Part shown: one piece after another, positions 17,334-25,516 of the stretch
Numbering within the stretch: the first letter of the stretch is position 1
How the letters are laid out: each line of letters begins with the position of its first letter
DNA from: an uncultured Flavobacteriales bacterium
Lineage (GTDB): Bacteria; Bacteroidota; Bacteroidia; Flavobacteriales_D; Sanyastnellaceae
DNA: 47,204 nucleotides
Assembly: GCA_938085105.1 (NCBI GenBank)
Contig: CALKGK010000029.1
Coordinates: forward strand, 1-47,204
Direction: 5' to 3'
The notes under the pieces: generated by a model
Databases searched by the model: none
What the model was told of the DNA's origin: nothing
What the model saw: only the letters and a program-made list of their open reading frames with translations
Program-made: the position numbers and the translations under genes

Positions 17334-17786
17334 CTACCCGATGGTGATGCGTCGGGCGGCGCTTGTTTCCTTCTTCGCTAACTTGGGAAGGGTAATGCTC
17401 AAAATTCCATTTTCAAATTGTGCTTTAATTTGATCCAGATCGAGGTCGTCGGGCAAAGAGAAATTCCGCTTGAAGGAGTTGCTGAAAAATTCTTTTCTCG
17501 TGTAACGTCCGCGATCTTTGCTTTCTTCTTTGTTCTCTTTGTTCTCTTCCTTTTTACCTGAAATACGCAAAACCTGATCTTCAATTTCAATGCTCACCAA
17601 CTCTTTCTTCCATCCCGGGATCTGAAGTTCCAACTCATAGGCGGCTTCGCTCTCAAGAATGTTCACCGGAACGGTGTTTCGCTGACGAGCAGGGGTTTCC
17701 ATGAAGTTCTTTAAAAAGACATCATCGAAAAATGGGTTCATAATTCCGTTAAGTGACTTGTTTGTTCTGTATTTAACCAATGACAT
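17334..17786 (-). CDS. small heat-shock protein, Hsp20/alpha-crystallin family
   Basis: This ATP-independent holdase binds unfolding proteins. The start at 17786 (MSLVKYRTNKSL) gives 150 aa; the longer frame to 17837 is less likely because it has no matching start context. The alpha-crystallin domain spans about residues 38-140 (VPVNILESEAAYELELQIPGW, then the FENGILSITLPK box). A charged loop, KEENKENKEESKDRGRYTR, is inserted between strands. The C terminus ends in the R-R-I-T-I tail motif that mediates oligomer contacts. It is a single gene with its own terminator. No heat-shock operator was recognised. Confidence 0.95.
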   Translation of the reverse strand: MSLVKYRTNKSLNGIMNPFFDDVFLKNFMETPARQRNTVPVNILESEAAYELELQIPGWKKELVSIEIEDQVLRISGKKEENKENKEESKDRGRYTRKEFFSNSFKRNFSLPDDLDLDQIKAQFENGILSITLPKLAKKETSAARRITIG

Positions 17787-17892
17787 AGCTCTAATTTTTT
17801 TGTTTGTTTGATGAGTCTTAGTCAAAGGCTGTACCATTGGCTTTTCATCTCATTTTTAAAGACAAAAAGACCATTTAGCAATAATTTGAGCG

Positions 17893-17954
17893 ACAAAAAG
17901 TCAGTTCAATAGGTTTTTTAGCGTCAAAAAGGCAGTTCGATGAATTGAGCAAGG
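17893..17954 (-). repeat. imperfect tandem duplication at the 3' end of the DUF554 gene
   Basis: On the minus strand, ATCGAACTGCCTTTTTGACG with the following bases repeats as ATTGAACTGACTTTTTGTCG, period 31 bases. The first copy holds the last codons and stop of the DUF554 gene, the second lies just beyond it. Confidence 0.7.
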
Positions 17955-18616
17955 TGTTCAAGAAGCAGAACCACAAGAAGGGAGGGGAGAAAATTGAGGA
18001 GTTTGAAGGTTTTAATGTGAAGAAGCTGGAGTCCGAGACCGAGAAGCATGATCCCGCCTACGCCCATCATCAGGTTGATGCTGCTTTGTTGAAGCACACC
18101 CTCAAGTTCTTCTGCAGCCAGGGTGATTCCCCCTTGATAGATCAATAAAGGAATGACGGAAAACAATACTCCCCGACCCAAAGCTGCTGCCAATGCGGTA
18201 CTGGAGAAGAAGTCCATGATGGCTTTCGTGAGAATGATCTCTCGGTTTTGGTTGATGCCTTCATCCAGGCACCCCAAGATGGTCATCGCCCCAACACAAA
18301 AGAGCAGAAAAGCAGAAACCAGTCCTTCGGTAAACTGCTCACCACCTCCAACGCGTTTTTTGAGCATTTGACTCAAGGCAGTAATGCGCTCTTCCAAACG
18401 CAAGCCTTCACCCAGAAGTGCTCCAAACAACAAAGCCAAGACCACCAAGAACGGAGAGGGGGCATCCCAAGCCATTTTCAAACCAATGAAGCAAGTGAAA
18501 AGTCCCAATGCTTGAAAGACGATGTCCACGAAACGTTGTGGAAGTTTGCTTTTGAGTGAGAGTCCGATCGTTGCTCCTATGGCAACGGTAGCAACGTTGA
18601 TTAAAGTTCCGATCAT
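17924..18616 (-). CDS. DUF554 family integral membrane protein
   Basis: The 230 aa protein has about six to seven hydrophobic segments and the family's signature N terminus MIGTLINVATVAIGATIGL, followed by the glycine-rich GALLGEGLRLEERI (about 64-77) and MTILGCLDEGINQNREIILTKAIMDF (in two parts, near 110-135). DUF554 (YdfK/YqgA-like) proteins are inner-membrane proteins of unknown transport role. The gene stands alone between hsp20 and the divergent tgt. No terminator was seen after it, only the 31-base duplication. Confidence 0.92.
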   Translation of the reverse strand: MIGTLINVATVAIGATIGLSLKSKLPQRFVDIVFQALGLFTCFIGLKMAWDAPSPFLVVLALLFGALLGEGLRLEERITALSQMLKKRVGGGEQFTEGLVSAFLLFCVGAMTILGCLDEGINQNREIILTKAIMDFFSSTALAAALGRGVLFSVIPLLIYQGGITLAAEELEGVLQQSSINLMMGVGGIMLLGLGLQLLHIKTFKLLNFLPSLLVVLLLEHLAQFIELPF

Positions 18617-18696
18617 GGGGGGAAGATACTTACTTTTTCATCTTTCATTCATACCGATACAGAAAACAGAAGTTGTGCGAGTGAGCCACTTAATAA

Positions 18697-18713
18697 GGAA
18701 ATGCCTCATTTCC
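18697..18713. repeat. short perfect hairpin upstream of tgt
   Basis: GGAAATG (18697-18703), loop CCT, CATTTCC (18707-18713). There is no T tract, and it lies 43 bases upstream of the tgt -7 box. Role unknown. Confidence 0.5.
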
Positions 18714-18755
18714 ATTCCCTGAGCAGGAGAGTACACCATTACAAAAAATAGCAGC

Positions 18756-18763
18756 TATCTTTG
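18756..18763 (+). promoter_or_regulatory. tgt promoter -7 box (TATCTTTG)
   Basis: TATCTTTG is an exact TAnnTTTG match ending 5 bases before the tgt ATG at 18769, which implies a leaderless or almost leaderless transcript. Confidence 0.6.
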
Positions 18764-18768
18764 TCGCA

Positions 18769-19899
18769 ATGAAATTTGAAATTGAACATTCCGATTCGCA
18801 AAGCAGCGCAAGAGCGGGAAAATTGAGTACGGATCACGGCGACATTGAAACGCCCATCTTCATGCCTGTGGGCACGGTGGCTTCGGTGAAGGCCGTGACG
18901 CAGCAAGATTTGGTAAGTGATGTAAATGCCCAAATCATTCTGGGAAATACGTACCACCTTTATTTACGACCAAGCACAGAAATCCTCGAACAGGCCGGTG
19001 GTTTGCACAAATTCATGCATTGGGACCGACCCATTCTCACCGATTCGGGAGGATTTCAGGTGTACAGTTTGAGCGATAATCGAAAGATTTCGGAAGAAGG
19101 CGTTCAGTTTCGGTCGCACATTGATGGATCTCGCCACCTCTTTTCGCCGGAGAAATCGATGGACATTCAGCGTTCCATTGGGGCAGATATCGTTATGGCT
19201 TTCGATGAATGCACTCCTTATCCGTGCGAATACTCCTATGCCCGTGAGTCCATGGGGATGACCCATCGTTGGTTGAAGCGCTGCATCAATCGAATGAACG
19301 AAACCGAATCGATCTACGGTCATCACCAAAGCCTTTTCCCTATTGTACAGGGAAGCACCTATAAAGATTTGCGTAAACAAAGTGCAGAGTTCATTGCGGA
19401 ACAAGACTGCGAAGGGAACGCCATTGGAGGTTTGAGTGTGGGAGAACCGCACGATGAAATGTATGAGATGACCGAAATGGTGACCAGCATCCTTCCAAAG
19501 GAAAAGCCTCGATACCTCATGGGAGTAGGGACGCCCATGAATTTATTGGAGTGCATCGCCTTGGGAGTGGATATGTTTGACTGCGTGATGCCAACTCGGA
19601 ACGCGCGCAACGGGATGTTGTTTACCAAAAGAGGAACCATCAACCTCAAAAACAAAAAGTGGGAAAACGACTTTTCACCTTTGGACGAAACGGGGGAGTC
19701 CTATGTGGATTCTTTCTATTCCAAAGCTTACGTGAAACACCTCTTCAAAGCCAATGAGATTTTGGCCCTTCAAATTGCTTCATTGCACAATCTTTCTTTT
19801 TATTTATGGTTAGTGAAAGAAGCGAGACGACGCATCATTGATGGTAGTTTTGTGACTTGGAAAAATGAAATGGCCACGGTTCTCACACAGCGCCTCTAG
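18769..19899 (+). CDS. tgt: tRNA-guanine transglycosylase (queuine tRNA-ribosyltransferase)
   Basis: The enzyme exchanges guanine 34 of GUN-anticodon tRNAs for the queuosine precursor preQ1. Present are DSGGFQVYSL (Asp92 base-exchange region), the D-x-C-T-P-Y substrate loop (FDECTPYP), GGLSVGEP, and FDCVMPTRNARNG with likely nucleophile Asp271. The length of 376 aa is normal. Odd point: the zinc site that in E. coli Tgt is C-x-C-x2-C followed 26 residues later by His reads PLDETGESYVDSFYS here (304-318), so all three cysteines are replaced (Gly309, Ser311, Asp314) while the His equivalent (His340, SLHNL) remains. The frame is intact, so this is not decay. An LptF-like gene follows after 25 bases. 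Confidence 0.97.
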   Translation: MKFEIEHSDSQSSARAGKLSTDHGDIETPIFMPVGTVASVKAVTQQDLVSDVNAQIILGNTYHLYLRPSTEILEQAGGLHKFMHWDRPILTDSGGFQVYSLSDNRKISEEGVQFRSHIDGSRHLFSPEKSMDIQRSIGADIVMAFDECTPYPCEYSYARESMGMTHRWLKRCINRMNETESIYGHHQSLFPIVQGSTYKDLRKQSAEFIAEQDCEGNAIGGLSVGEPHDEMYEMTEMVTSILPKEKPRYLMGVGTPMNLLECIALGVDMFDCVMPTRNARNGMLFTKRGTINLKNKKWENDFSPLDETGESYVDSFYSKAYVKHLFKANEILALQIASLHNLSFYLWLVKEARRRIIDGSFVTWKNEMATVLTQRL

Positions 19900-19924
19900 T
19901 TGGTGAATGCCAAGAGCACATGAT

Positions 19925-21004
19925 ATGAAAATCCTCGACTGGTACATCATTCGTAAATTTTTAGGGACCTTTTTCTTCATGATTGGTGCCTTCTGCATTA
20001 TTGCGGTGGTGTTTGATGTGTCTGAAAACATTGAGGATTTCATTAAAAGTGACGCCCCACTTTCGGCCATCTTGATTGATTACTACCTCAACTTTTGCTT
20101 GCACTTCGGGAACCTCTTGAGTTCATTCATCGTCTTTCTCACCATCATTCTGTTTACCAGTAGATTGGCACAGAACACCGAGTTTGTCGCTATCTTAAGT
20201 GGAGGGGTTAGTTTTTTCAGGGTGTTGCGACCTTATTTTATTGCATCCACTTTTTTGGTGGTTTTGTCTTTGTTGTTGGCACATGTGATATTGCCTGTTG
20301 CAAGTAAGAACAAGGTTGAATTCGAGTTCACCTATACCAAACCAACCTATCTCATTAGCGATCAGCACATGTACCGGGAGATTGAGCCTGGAACCATTGC
20401 TTACTTCAAAAGCATCACCGCCGAAAGAAAAGTGGGTTATAAGTTTGCTTTGGAGCGCTGGGAGGAAGACCGTTTGGTTTCAAAGCTCATGGCATCCAAA
20501 GCCCAGTTCATGGAAGAGGAGGGTTTTTGGCGAGTGACGGATGGGAAGATACGTACCATAGCAGCTGATGGGAAGGAAACCCTTGAGGAGTTTTCAGAGT
20601 TGGACACCACCCTCAAAATGACCATCGGAGATTTTGGTCAGCGAAAAGAAATCATCGGGACCTTGAACTACGAAGCTTTATCGAATTACATCGAAGAGGA
20701 GCGTAACCGCGGATCTGGAAATGTGGCTTTCTTGGAGATTGAAAAATACTCTCGAACCTCCAATGCCTTTGCGATCTATGTGCTCACTTTGATTGGAGTT
20801 TCCATTGCCGCAAGGAAGGTGCGTGGGGGAACTGGTTTGCACTTGTTCTTGGCAGTAGTGGTGGGGCTCACGTATGTATTTGCCCAAAAACTCACTACAG
20901 TGGCGGCCACCAATTTAGGTATGCCCGCCATCATTGCGGTATGGGTGCCCAACTTGATTTTCTTGTTTTTAGGGATTTACATCTACATCAAAGCACCGAA
21001 GTAG
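19925..21004 (+). CDS. LptF/LptG (YjgP/YjgQ) family permease
   Basis: This is a transmembrane subunit of the Lpt machine that pulls lipopolysaccharide from the inner membrane towards the outer membrane. The start MKILDWYIIRKFLGTFFF (19925) gives 359 aa; the frame opens 18 bases earlier, but this is the family's usual N terminus. Three N-terminal membrane helices (about 9-30, 55-80, 95-120), a periplasmic beta domain (about 125-265) and three C-terminal helices (about 275-355) are visible. It follows tgt by 25 bases and is probably co-transcribed. Whether it is the F or the G paralogue cannot be told here. Confidence 0.9.
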   Translation: MKILDWYIIRKFLGTFFFMIGAFCIIAVVFDVSENIEDFIKSDAPLSAILIDYYLNFCLHFGNLLSSFIVFLTIILFTSRLAQNTEFVAILSGGVSFFRVLRPYFIASTFLVVLSLLLAHVILPVASKNKVEFEFTYTKPTYLISDQHMYREIEPGTIAYFKSITAERKVGYKFALERWEEDRLVSKLMASKAQFMEEEGFWRVTDGKIRTIAADGKETLEEFSELDTTLKMTIGDFGQRKEIIGTLNYEALSNYIEEERNRGSGNVAFLEIEKYSRTSNAFAIYVLTLIGVSIAARKVRGGTGLHLFLAVVVGLTYVFAQKLTTVAATNLGMPAIIAVWVPNLIFLFLGIYIYIKAPK

Positions 21005-21009
21005 CGAGA

Positions 21010-21828
21010 TTAGAGCTCGCACATGAAAAAAGTGTGCTTGGTTTGGATCTTCGTTGCTTGATCATAGATTCCAAAAATACTTGATCCCGAGCCACTCATC
21101 CCTACATAAGTTGCTCCAGCTTCTTTGAGCAGTGCATGAGTTTCTTGCAGCACGGGATGATTATGGTATAAACCGTTTTGAAAGTCGTTGCGCACGCTGT
21201 TTTGCCAAGCATTCATGCTTTCTTGCAATAGCCCGCCTCCATTTGAGTTGAATAAGACCTCATTTCGATCTTCGGGCACAACTCCTTGGTAAGCTTCCTT
21301 TGTACTGATGTGAAGGTCTGGGTAGATGACGGCCAAATGCTTCCCGCGCAAAGAGAAATCAATAGGAGTGATGTGTTCTCCTCTTCCTTCCACAAGGCAA
21401 GCCTGTTGGTAGAGGAAGAAAGGACAGTCAGATCCGAGCACCGCTGCCTTTTTCGCCAAGTGCTGGGTGTCCATTCCAAGTTCATATTGCTTGTTGAGAT
21501 GCAAGAGAACTTGAGTGGCATCTGAAGATCCTCCGCCCAATCCTGCACCAATTGGGATGTTTTTGATGAGGTGAACATCAAAAAAGGGCAAGTCAAATTC
21601 CTCCCTCATCAAGCGAATGGCTTTGAGGCAGAGATTGTCTTCCGGCTTTCCGTCAATGGCAATGTTAGAGGATGTAAACCGATCTTCACCGGCTTCATTT
21701 TCGACCATTTCGATGGCATCTTCCCAGGGAATGGGGTAGAAGACAGAGTGGATCTCATGAAAGCCATCCTTCCTTTTTCTAAGGATGTTTAGTCCTATGT
21801 TGATTTTAGCTGGAGCGAAAAAAACCAT
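21010..21828 (-). CDS. ispE: 4-diphosphocytidyl-2-C-methyl-D-erythritol kinase
   Basis: This GHMP kinase phosphorylates CDP-methylerythritol in the non-mevalonate isoprenoid pathway. Visible are the N-terminal APAKINIGLNI (5-15), the ATP-binding GAGLGGGSSDA (94-104) and the C-terminal MSGSGSSIFGI. The length of 272 aa is typical. Its start lies 3 bases after the era stop, so the two form an era-ispE operon on the minus strand. It converges with the LptF-like gene with 5 bases between stops. Confidence 0.96.
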   Translation of the reverse strand: MVFFAPAKINIGLNILRKRKDGFHEIHSVFYPIPWEDAIEMVENEAGEDRFTSSNIAIDGKPEDNLCLKAIRLMREEFDLPFFDVHLIKNIPIGAGLGGGSSDATQVLLHLNKQYELGMDTQHLAKKAAVLGSDCPFFLYQQACLVEGRGEHITPIDFSLRGKHLAVIYPDLHISTKEAYQGVVPEDRNEVLFNSNGGGLLQESMNAWQNSVRNDFQNGLYHNHPVLQETHALLKEAGATYVGMSGSGSSIFGIYDQATKIQTKHTFFMCEL

Positions 21829-21831
21829 AGA

Positions 21832-22734
21832 TCAATCGAGGTATCCGTAACGTTTGAGCTTCTTTTCGTCGTCTCTCCAGTTCTTATCAACCTTCACAAA
21901 AAGTTCAATGAAAACCTTCTTGCCGACAAAGGATTGGATGTCTTTTCGCGCATCGGTTCCTACACGCTTCATCATTTTCCCTTGATGACCAATGAGGATT
22001 CCTTTCTGCGAGTCGCGAGCAACGATGATTACTGCTCTTATTCTAACAAGCATTTCGGTGTCTTTATACTCTTCCACAATCACCTCGCAGGAGTACGGGA
22101 TCTCTTGTTTGTAGTGGAGTAGAATTTTTTCGCGGATAATTTCCGAAACGAAAAAGCGCATCGGCTTGTTGGTTAGCTCATCCTTGGGGAAATAGGGAGG
22201 GTTTTCCGGCAGCTGTTCAATGATGGCTTCAAGAATGCGTTCCGTATTGAATGAGTGAAGCGCGGAAATGGGAGCGACTTTCGCCTTTGGGAGCAGTTTA
22301 CTCCAGTGCTCCAGTCTTGATTCAAACTGTTCTTGTGTGCCGAGGTCGATTTTATTCACCAAAACAAAAACGGGGACATCCATTTCTTTGATCTTCTCCA
22401 CCAATGTTTCGTGGTTCATGTTGTCTTCAAAGATGTCGGTCACGACGATAAGTACATCTGCATCTTGAAGTGCGTTGTATACGAATTTCATCATCCCTTC
22501 TTGAAGTTTGTACTTCGGGTCGAGCACACCTGGGGTATCAGAATAGACGATTTGAAAGTCGTCTCCATTCACCATCCCCATAATTCGGTGACGAGTTGTT
22601 TGTGCTTTTGAGGTAATGATGCTCAGGTTTTCTCCAACCAAACGGTTCATCAGTGTTGATTTTCCGACGTTTGGGCTCCCTACGATATTGACAAATCCTG
22701 CCTTGTGTTCCAAAGAGTAAAATATTTCTTGCAA
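21832..22734 (-). CDS. era: ribosome-associated GTPase Era
   Basis: Era binds 16S rRNA 3' ends during 30S maturation. The G domain has GSPNVGKST (19-27), DTPGVLDP and NKIDLG; the C-terminal KH domain has GHQGKMMKRVGTDAR and the end WRDDEKKLKRYGYLD. There is no ATG near the family N terminus: either the TTG at 22734 (300 aa) or the TTG at 22713 (MEHKAGFVNIVG, 293 aa) must be used. The second matches the usual Era start better; the first overlaps the divergent tRNA promoter's TTG at 22729-22731. ispE follows directly. Confidence 0.95.
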   Translation of the reverse strand: MQEIFYSLEHKAGFVNIVGSPNVGKSTLMNRLVGENLSIITSKAQTTRHRIMGMVNGDDFQIVYSDTPGVLDPKYKLQEGMMKFVYNALQDADVLIVVTDIFEDNMNHETLVEKIKEMDVPVFVLVNKIDLGTQEQFESRLEHWSKLLPKAKVAPISALHSFNTERILEAIIEQLPENPPYFPKDELTNKPMRFFVSEIIREKILLHYKQEIPYSCEVIVEEYKDTEMLVRIRAVIIVARDSQKGILIGHQGKMMKRVGTDARKDIQSFVGKKVFIELFVKVDKNWRDDEKKLKRYGYLD

Positions 22735-22758
22735 AGAAAGAAAAACTATTTATCTTTG
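22729..22758 (+). promoter_or_regulatory. tRNA-fMet promoter
   Basis: TTG (22729-22731) and an exact -7 box TATCTTTG (22751-22758) are 19 bases apart, a strong Bacteroidota-type promoter. Transcription would start near 22765, about 58 bases before the mature tRNA. The -33 element lies within the 5' end of era. Confidence 0.75.
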
Positions 22759-22822
22759 CAGTCCTCATTTGGAAACGACCAATGATTATTTCTCAACAAG
22801 AGAATAACATTCAAAGATATAT

Positions 22823-22895
<73 letters not shown>

Positions 22896-22897
22896 CT

Positions 22898-22948
22898 AAA
22901 AGCAGAGTGAAAAACACAGCGAGAGCGAAGTTTTTTATTCTGCTTTTT
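22898..22948 (+). terminator. tRNA-fMet terminator
   Basis: A long stem begins 3 bases after the discriminator: AAAAGCAGA (22898-22906) pairs with TCTGCTTTT (22939-22947), and pairing extends inward with two G:T pairs to C22915:G22930. The stem runs straight into T residues. Confidence 0.8.
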
Positions 22949-23048
22949 ACTTTACACTCATTTTGTTTCTCGCTCTATTATTGACTCAGGTTCTCATTAT
23001 TCGTTTCGATCCCATCTTTCGTTCCTCATTCTCCGTTCTCTACTCGAG

Positions 23049-23414
23049 CTCTGATCAAGCTAACGGCTTAAGTAGCCGAGAAATTTTTATCGAAAAGGGG
23101 GTTGTCTATTTAGAGCTCAAAAGCCCGTCAACAAAAGAACTTCGAATCATCACTCTCCGTCCTTCACTCTCACTCTGTATAGGCTATCGGCTTAAGTAGC
23201 CCGGGTTTTTTTGGTTGAAAAGCAGCTTATCCATTTAGAGCGCAAAAGCCCATCAACAAAAGAACTTCGCATCATCATTCTCCGTCTTTCGCTCTCACTC
23301 TGTATAGGCTATCGGCTTAAGTAGCCCTGTTTTTTTTGGTTGAAAAGCAGCTTATCCATGTAGAGCGCAAAAGCTCATCAACAAAAGAACCTCGCATCAT
23401 CACTCTCCGTCCTT
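23049..23414 (+). repeat. 124-125 bp tandem repeat array, about 3 copies
   Basis: Copies start at CTCTG 23049, 23173 and 23298. Each holds CGGCTTAAGTAGCC (23064, 23188, 23313), a T-rich run, TTAGAGCGCAAAAGC-type sequence and CATCAACAAAAGAAC before CATCATTCTCCGTC. Copies 2 and 3 differ at only a handful of bases; copy 1 is more diverged. A fragment of an earlier copy (TCATTCTCCGTTCTC near 23026-23040) precedes it. Each copy contains a GGCT...AGCC hairpin followed by T residues, so each could act as a weak terminator. The array fills the space between the tRNA terminator and the broken DJ-1 gene, and no intact gene was seen in 22949-23415. Confidence 0.9.
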
Positions 23415-23757
23415 GCGGTCCGTGACAAATGGCACCTACCGGTTTGTGTTGGTGGAAGAAGTTGCGGACAAAGGATTGTACTTTATCATTGCGACGCAAA
23501 CGATCGGGATTGATTACTCCTCCGGGTAAGACGAGCGCATCATAATCTTCTGCTCGAGCGCTTCCAATCTCTTGGTCCACGCTCATTGTTCTTCCCCAAT
23601 TGTCGTTTTTCCACGAACGAATGGGGCGCACGGTGTCTGATACGATATCTACTTTAGCTCCTGCTTTCTGCAAAGCTTCTAGCGGAGAACTCAATTCATT
23701 TTCTTCGAAACCATTAGTAGCGAGAATGGCAACTCGTTTTGCGTTTAATGTGTTCAT
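23317..23757 (-). pseudogene. DJ-1/PfpI family protein, 3' end lost at the repeat array
   Basis: From the ATG at 23757 the product (MNTLNAKRVAILATNGFEEN) is a good PfpI/YajL-type protein: the Glu of NGFEENEL, ALVLPGG, and the nucleophile elbow GAICHGP with its Cys. Homology stops right after CHGP, at about 23416, where the reading frame passes into the third copy of the tandem repeat and runs on as unrelated residues to a stop at 23317. About 110 of the usual 170-190 residues remain, and the helix and strand after the elbow are missing. The protein is probably inactive; a short fused product is possible. Confidence 0.8.
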
Positions 23758-23983
23758 GCCATAATAGGGGCAAAGGCTGTTCCAAAGCCTAGATGTTCGA
23801 AAAGTGGTGGTTTCAGTAAACAGCATTTGGCTAAAGTGAGATGAAAGCGCTACACTTTGTGCAAAATTATTCCGATTGATTAAGCTGCACCTCAGGTGAT
23901 TAGCTGTTTGTGCATGTGGGTAAAGATTTGTGAGTTATTAAAAAGAGTATTCGTTATCTTGGACACACTTAAACATCACACCC

Positions 23984-25516
23984 ATGCCGTTCAATTCTGT
24001 TTTCTCCTGGTTCATCAAGAAAAGAATTCATCAGATTGATTTGTTTCGCAAGCACCCAATTGAGGTGCAAGAAGAATGGTTTGAACACCTGATTGAAATG
24101 GGGCAATCCACTCAATTTGGAGAAGAACATGGCTTTGATAAAATATCCGATCTTGAAGATTTCAAAAAGCTGATTCCTGTCCGAAATTATGAGGAAACAA
24201 AGCCTTACATTGATCGTTGCATGGCGGGAGAGGAAGGTGTGCTTTGGCCTGGAAAAGTGAAGTGGTTTGCGAAATCTTCTGGAACAACCTCCGATCGGAG
24301 CAAATTCATTCCGGTAACAAAAGAAGCGCTGGAGGAGTGTCATTACAAGGGAGGGAAAGACCTCCTAGCGATGTATTGCGACAACCATGAAAACGCCCAA
24401 ATCTATAAAGGTAAAACCTTGGTGATGGGAGGGAGCAGCAGTCTTTCCGGGCTTGATTCCAGTTCCATTACTGGCGATCTTTCGGCAATCATCATCAACA
24501 ACCTTCCAATTTGGGTAGAGTTGAGGAGAACTCCAGGAAAGGACATTGCCTTGATGGACAACTGGGAGGAAAAAATCGAGAAGATGGCTCAAGCGGTGAA
24601 GGATGAAGACGTGAGCACCGTTGCAGGAGTTCCTTCATGGACGCTTGTACTTTTTAAAAGGATTTTAGAAATCACAGGGAAATCGACCATCAAAGAAGTA
24701 TGGCCGAATTTTGAACTTTTTATGCATGGCGGAGTGAGCTTTAAGCCTTACCGTCAGCAATTTGACCAAATCGTGGGTTACTCGGGTCTCAACTATTACG
24801 AAACCTACAACGCAAGCGAGGGCTTTTTTGGACTTCAAGACAGAGCAGGGGCAAACGACTTACTTCTGATGTTGGATTATGGAATATTTTATGAATTCCT
24901 GCCCATGGAGCATTTGGGTGAACAACATCCCCCAACCTTGCAATTGGATGAGGTGGAAGAAGGTGTCGTATATGCGCTCATCATCACTACCAATGCTGGA
25001 TTGTGGAGATACATGCTGGGAGATACCATCGTATTTACCTCAACCGATCCTTACCGAATTCAAGTGGTAGGAAGAACCCGCCTTTTCATCAATGCATTTG
25101 GTGAAGAGTTGATCATTGATAATGCGGAAGAAGCCATTCGTAGGGCAGCCATTGCCACTGGAGCAGTGATCAATGATTTTACAGCGGGACCTATTTATAT
25201 GGAGAACAAGCAGAGTGGTGGACATGAGTGGATCATCGAATTCGATGCAAAGCCACAGAAAATGAGCACCTTTGCGAAGCTTTTGGACGATAGTTTGAAA
25301 GAGCTCAACACCGATTATGAAGCCAAACGATCTTCGGACCTTTCTTTAGGTTTTCCAAGCATCAAGGGAGTTCCGAGTGGCACATTTTATGCTTGGTTGA
25401 AGTCCAAAGGAAAGCTCGGCGGTCAGCATAAAGTGCCTCGTTTGAGCAATGATCGAAAGATTTTGGAGGAAGTCAACGCCTTTCTTCAGAATGAAAATGT
25501 AATGATAGAACAATGA
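23984..25516 (+). CDS. GH3-family acyl-adenylating enzyme
   Basis: The 510 aa protein belongs to the GH3 family named after plant auxin-responsive enzymes, which adenylate a carboxylic acid and pass it to an amino acid or other acceptor. The ATP/AMP loop SSGTTSDRSKFIPVT is at 98-112, and the later YNASEGFFGLQD and MLGDTIVF segments fit the family. Bacteroidota homologues have no established substrate; auxin metabolism is not implied. There is no signal peptide. A -7-like TATCTTGG (23955-23962) precedes it. Its stop overlaps the next gene's start as ATGA. Confidence 0.9.
   Translation: MPFNSVFSWFIKKRIHQIDLFRKHPIEVQEEWFEHLIEMGQSTQFGEEHGFDKISDLEDFKKLIPVRNYEETKPYIDRCMAGEEGVLWPGKVKWFAKSSGTTSDRSKFIPVTKEALEECHYKGGKDLLAMYCDNHENAQIYKGKTLVMGGSSSLSGLDSSSITGDLSAIIINNLPIWVELRRTPGKDIALMDNWEEKIEKMAQAVKDEDVSTVAGVPSWTLVLFKRILEITGKSTIKEVWPNFELFMHGGVSFKPYRQQFDQIVGYSGLNYYETYNASEGFFGLQDRAGANDLLLMLDYGIFYEFLPMEHLGEQHPPTLQLDEVEEGVVYALIITTNAGLWRYMLGDTIVFTSTDPYRIQVVGRTRLFINAFGEELIIDNAEEAIRRAAIATGAVINDFTAGPIYMENKQSGGHEWIIEFDAKPQKMSTFAKLLDDSLKELNTDYEAKRSSDLSLGFPSIKGVPSGTFYAWLKSKGKLGGQHKVPRLSNDRKILEEVNAFLQNENVMIEQ

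Noticed and set aside
22963-23199. 78-codon frame in the repeat array
   Set aside because: It spans the repeat units, its frame is not kept between copies, and it has no start context.
23049-23414. CRISPR array
   Set aside because: The repeats are 124-125 bp and directly contiguous, with no unique spacers between short repeats.
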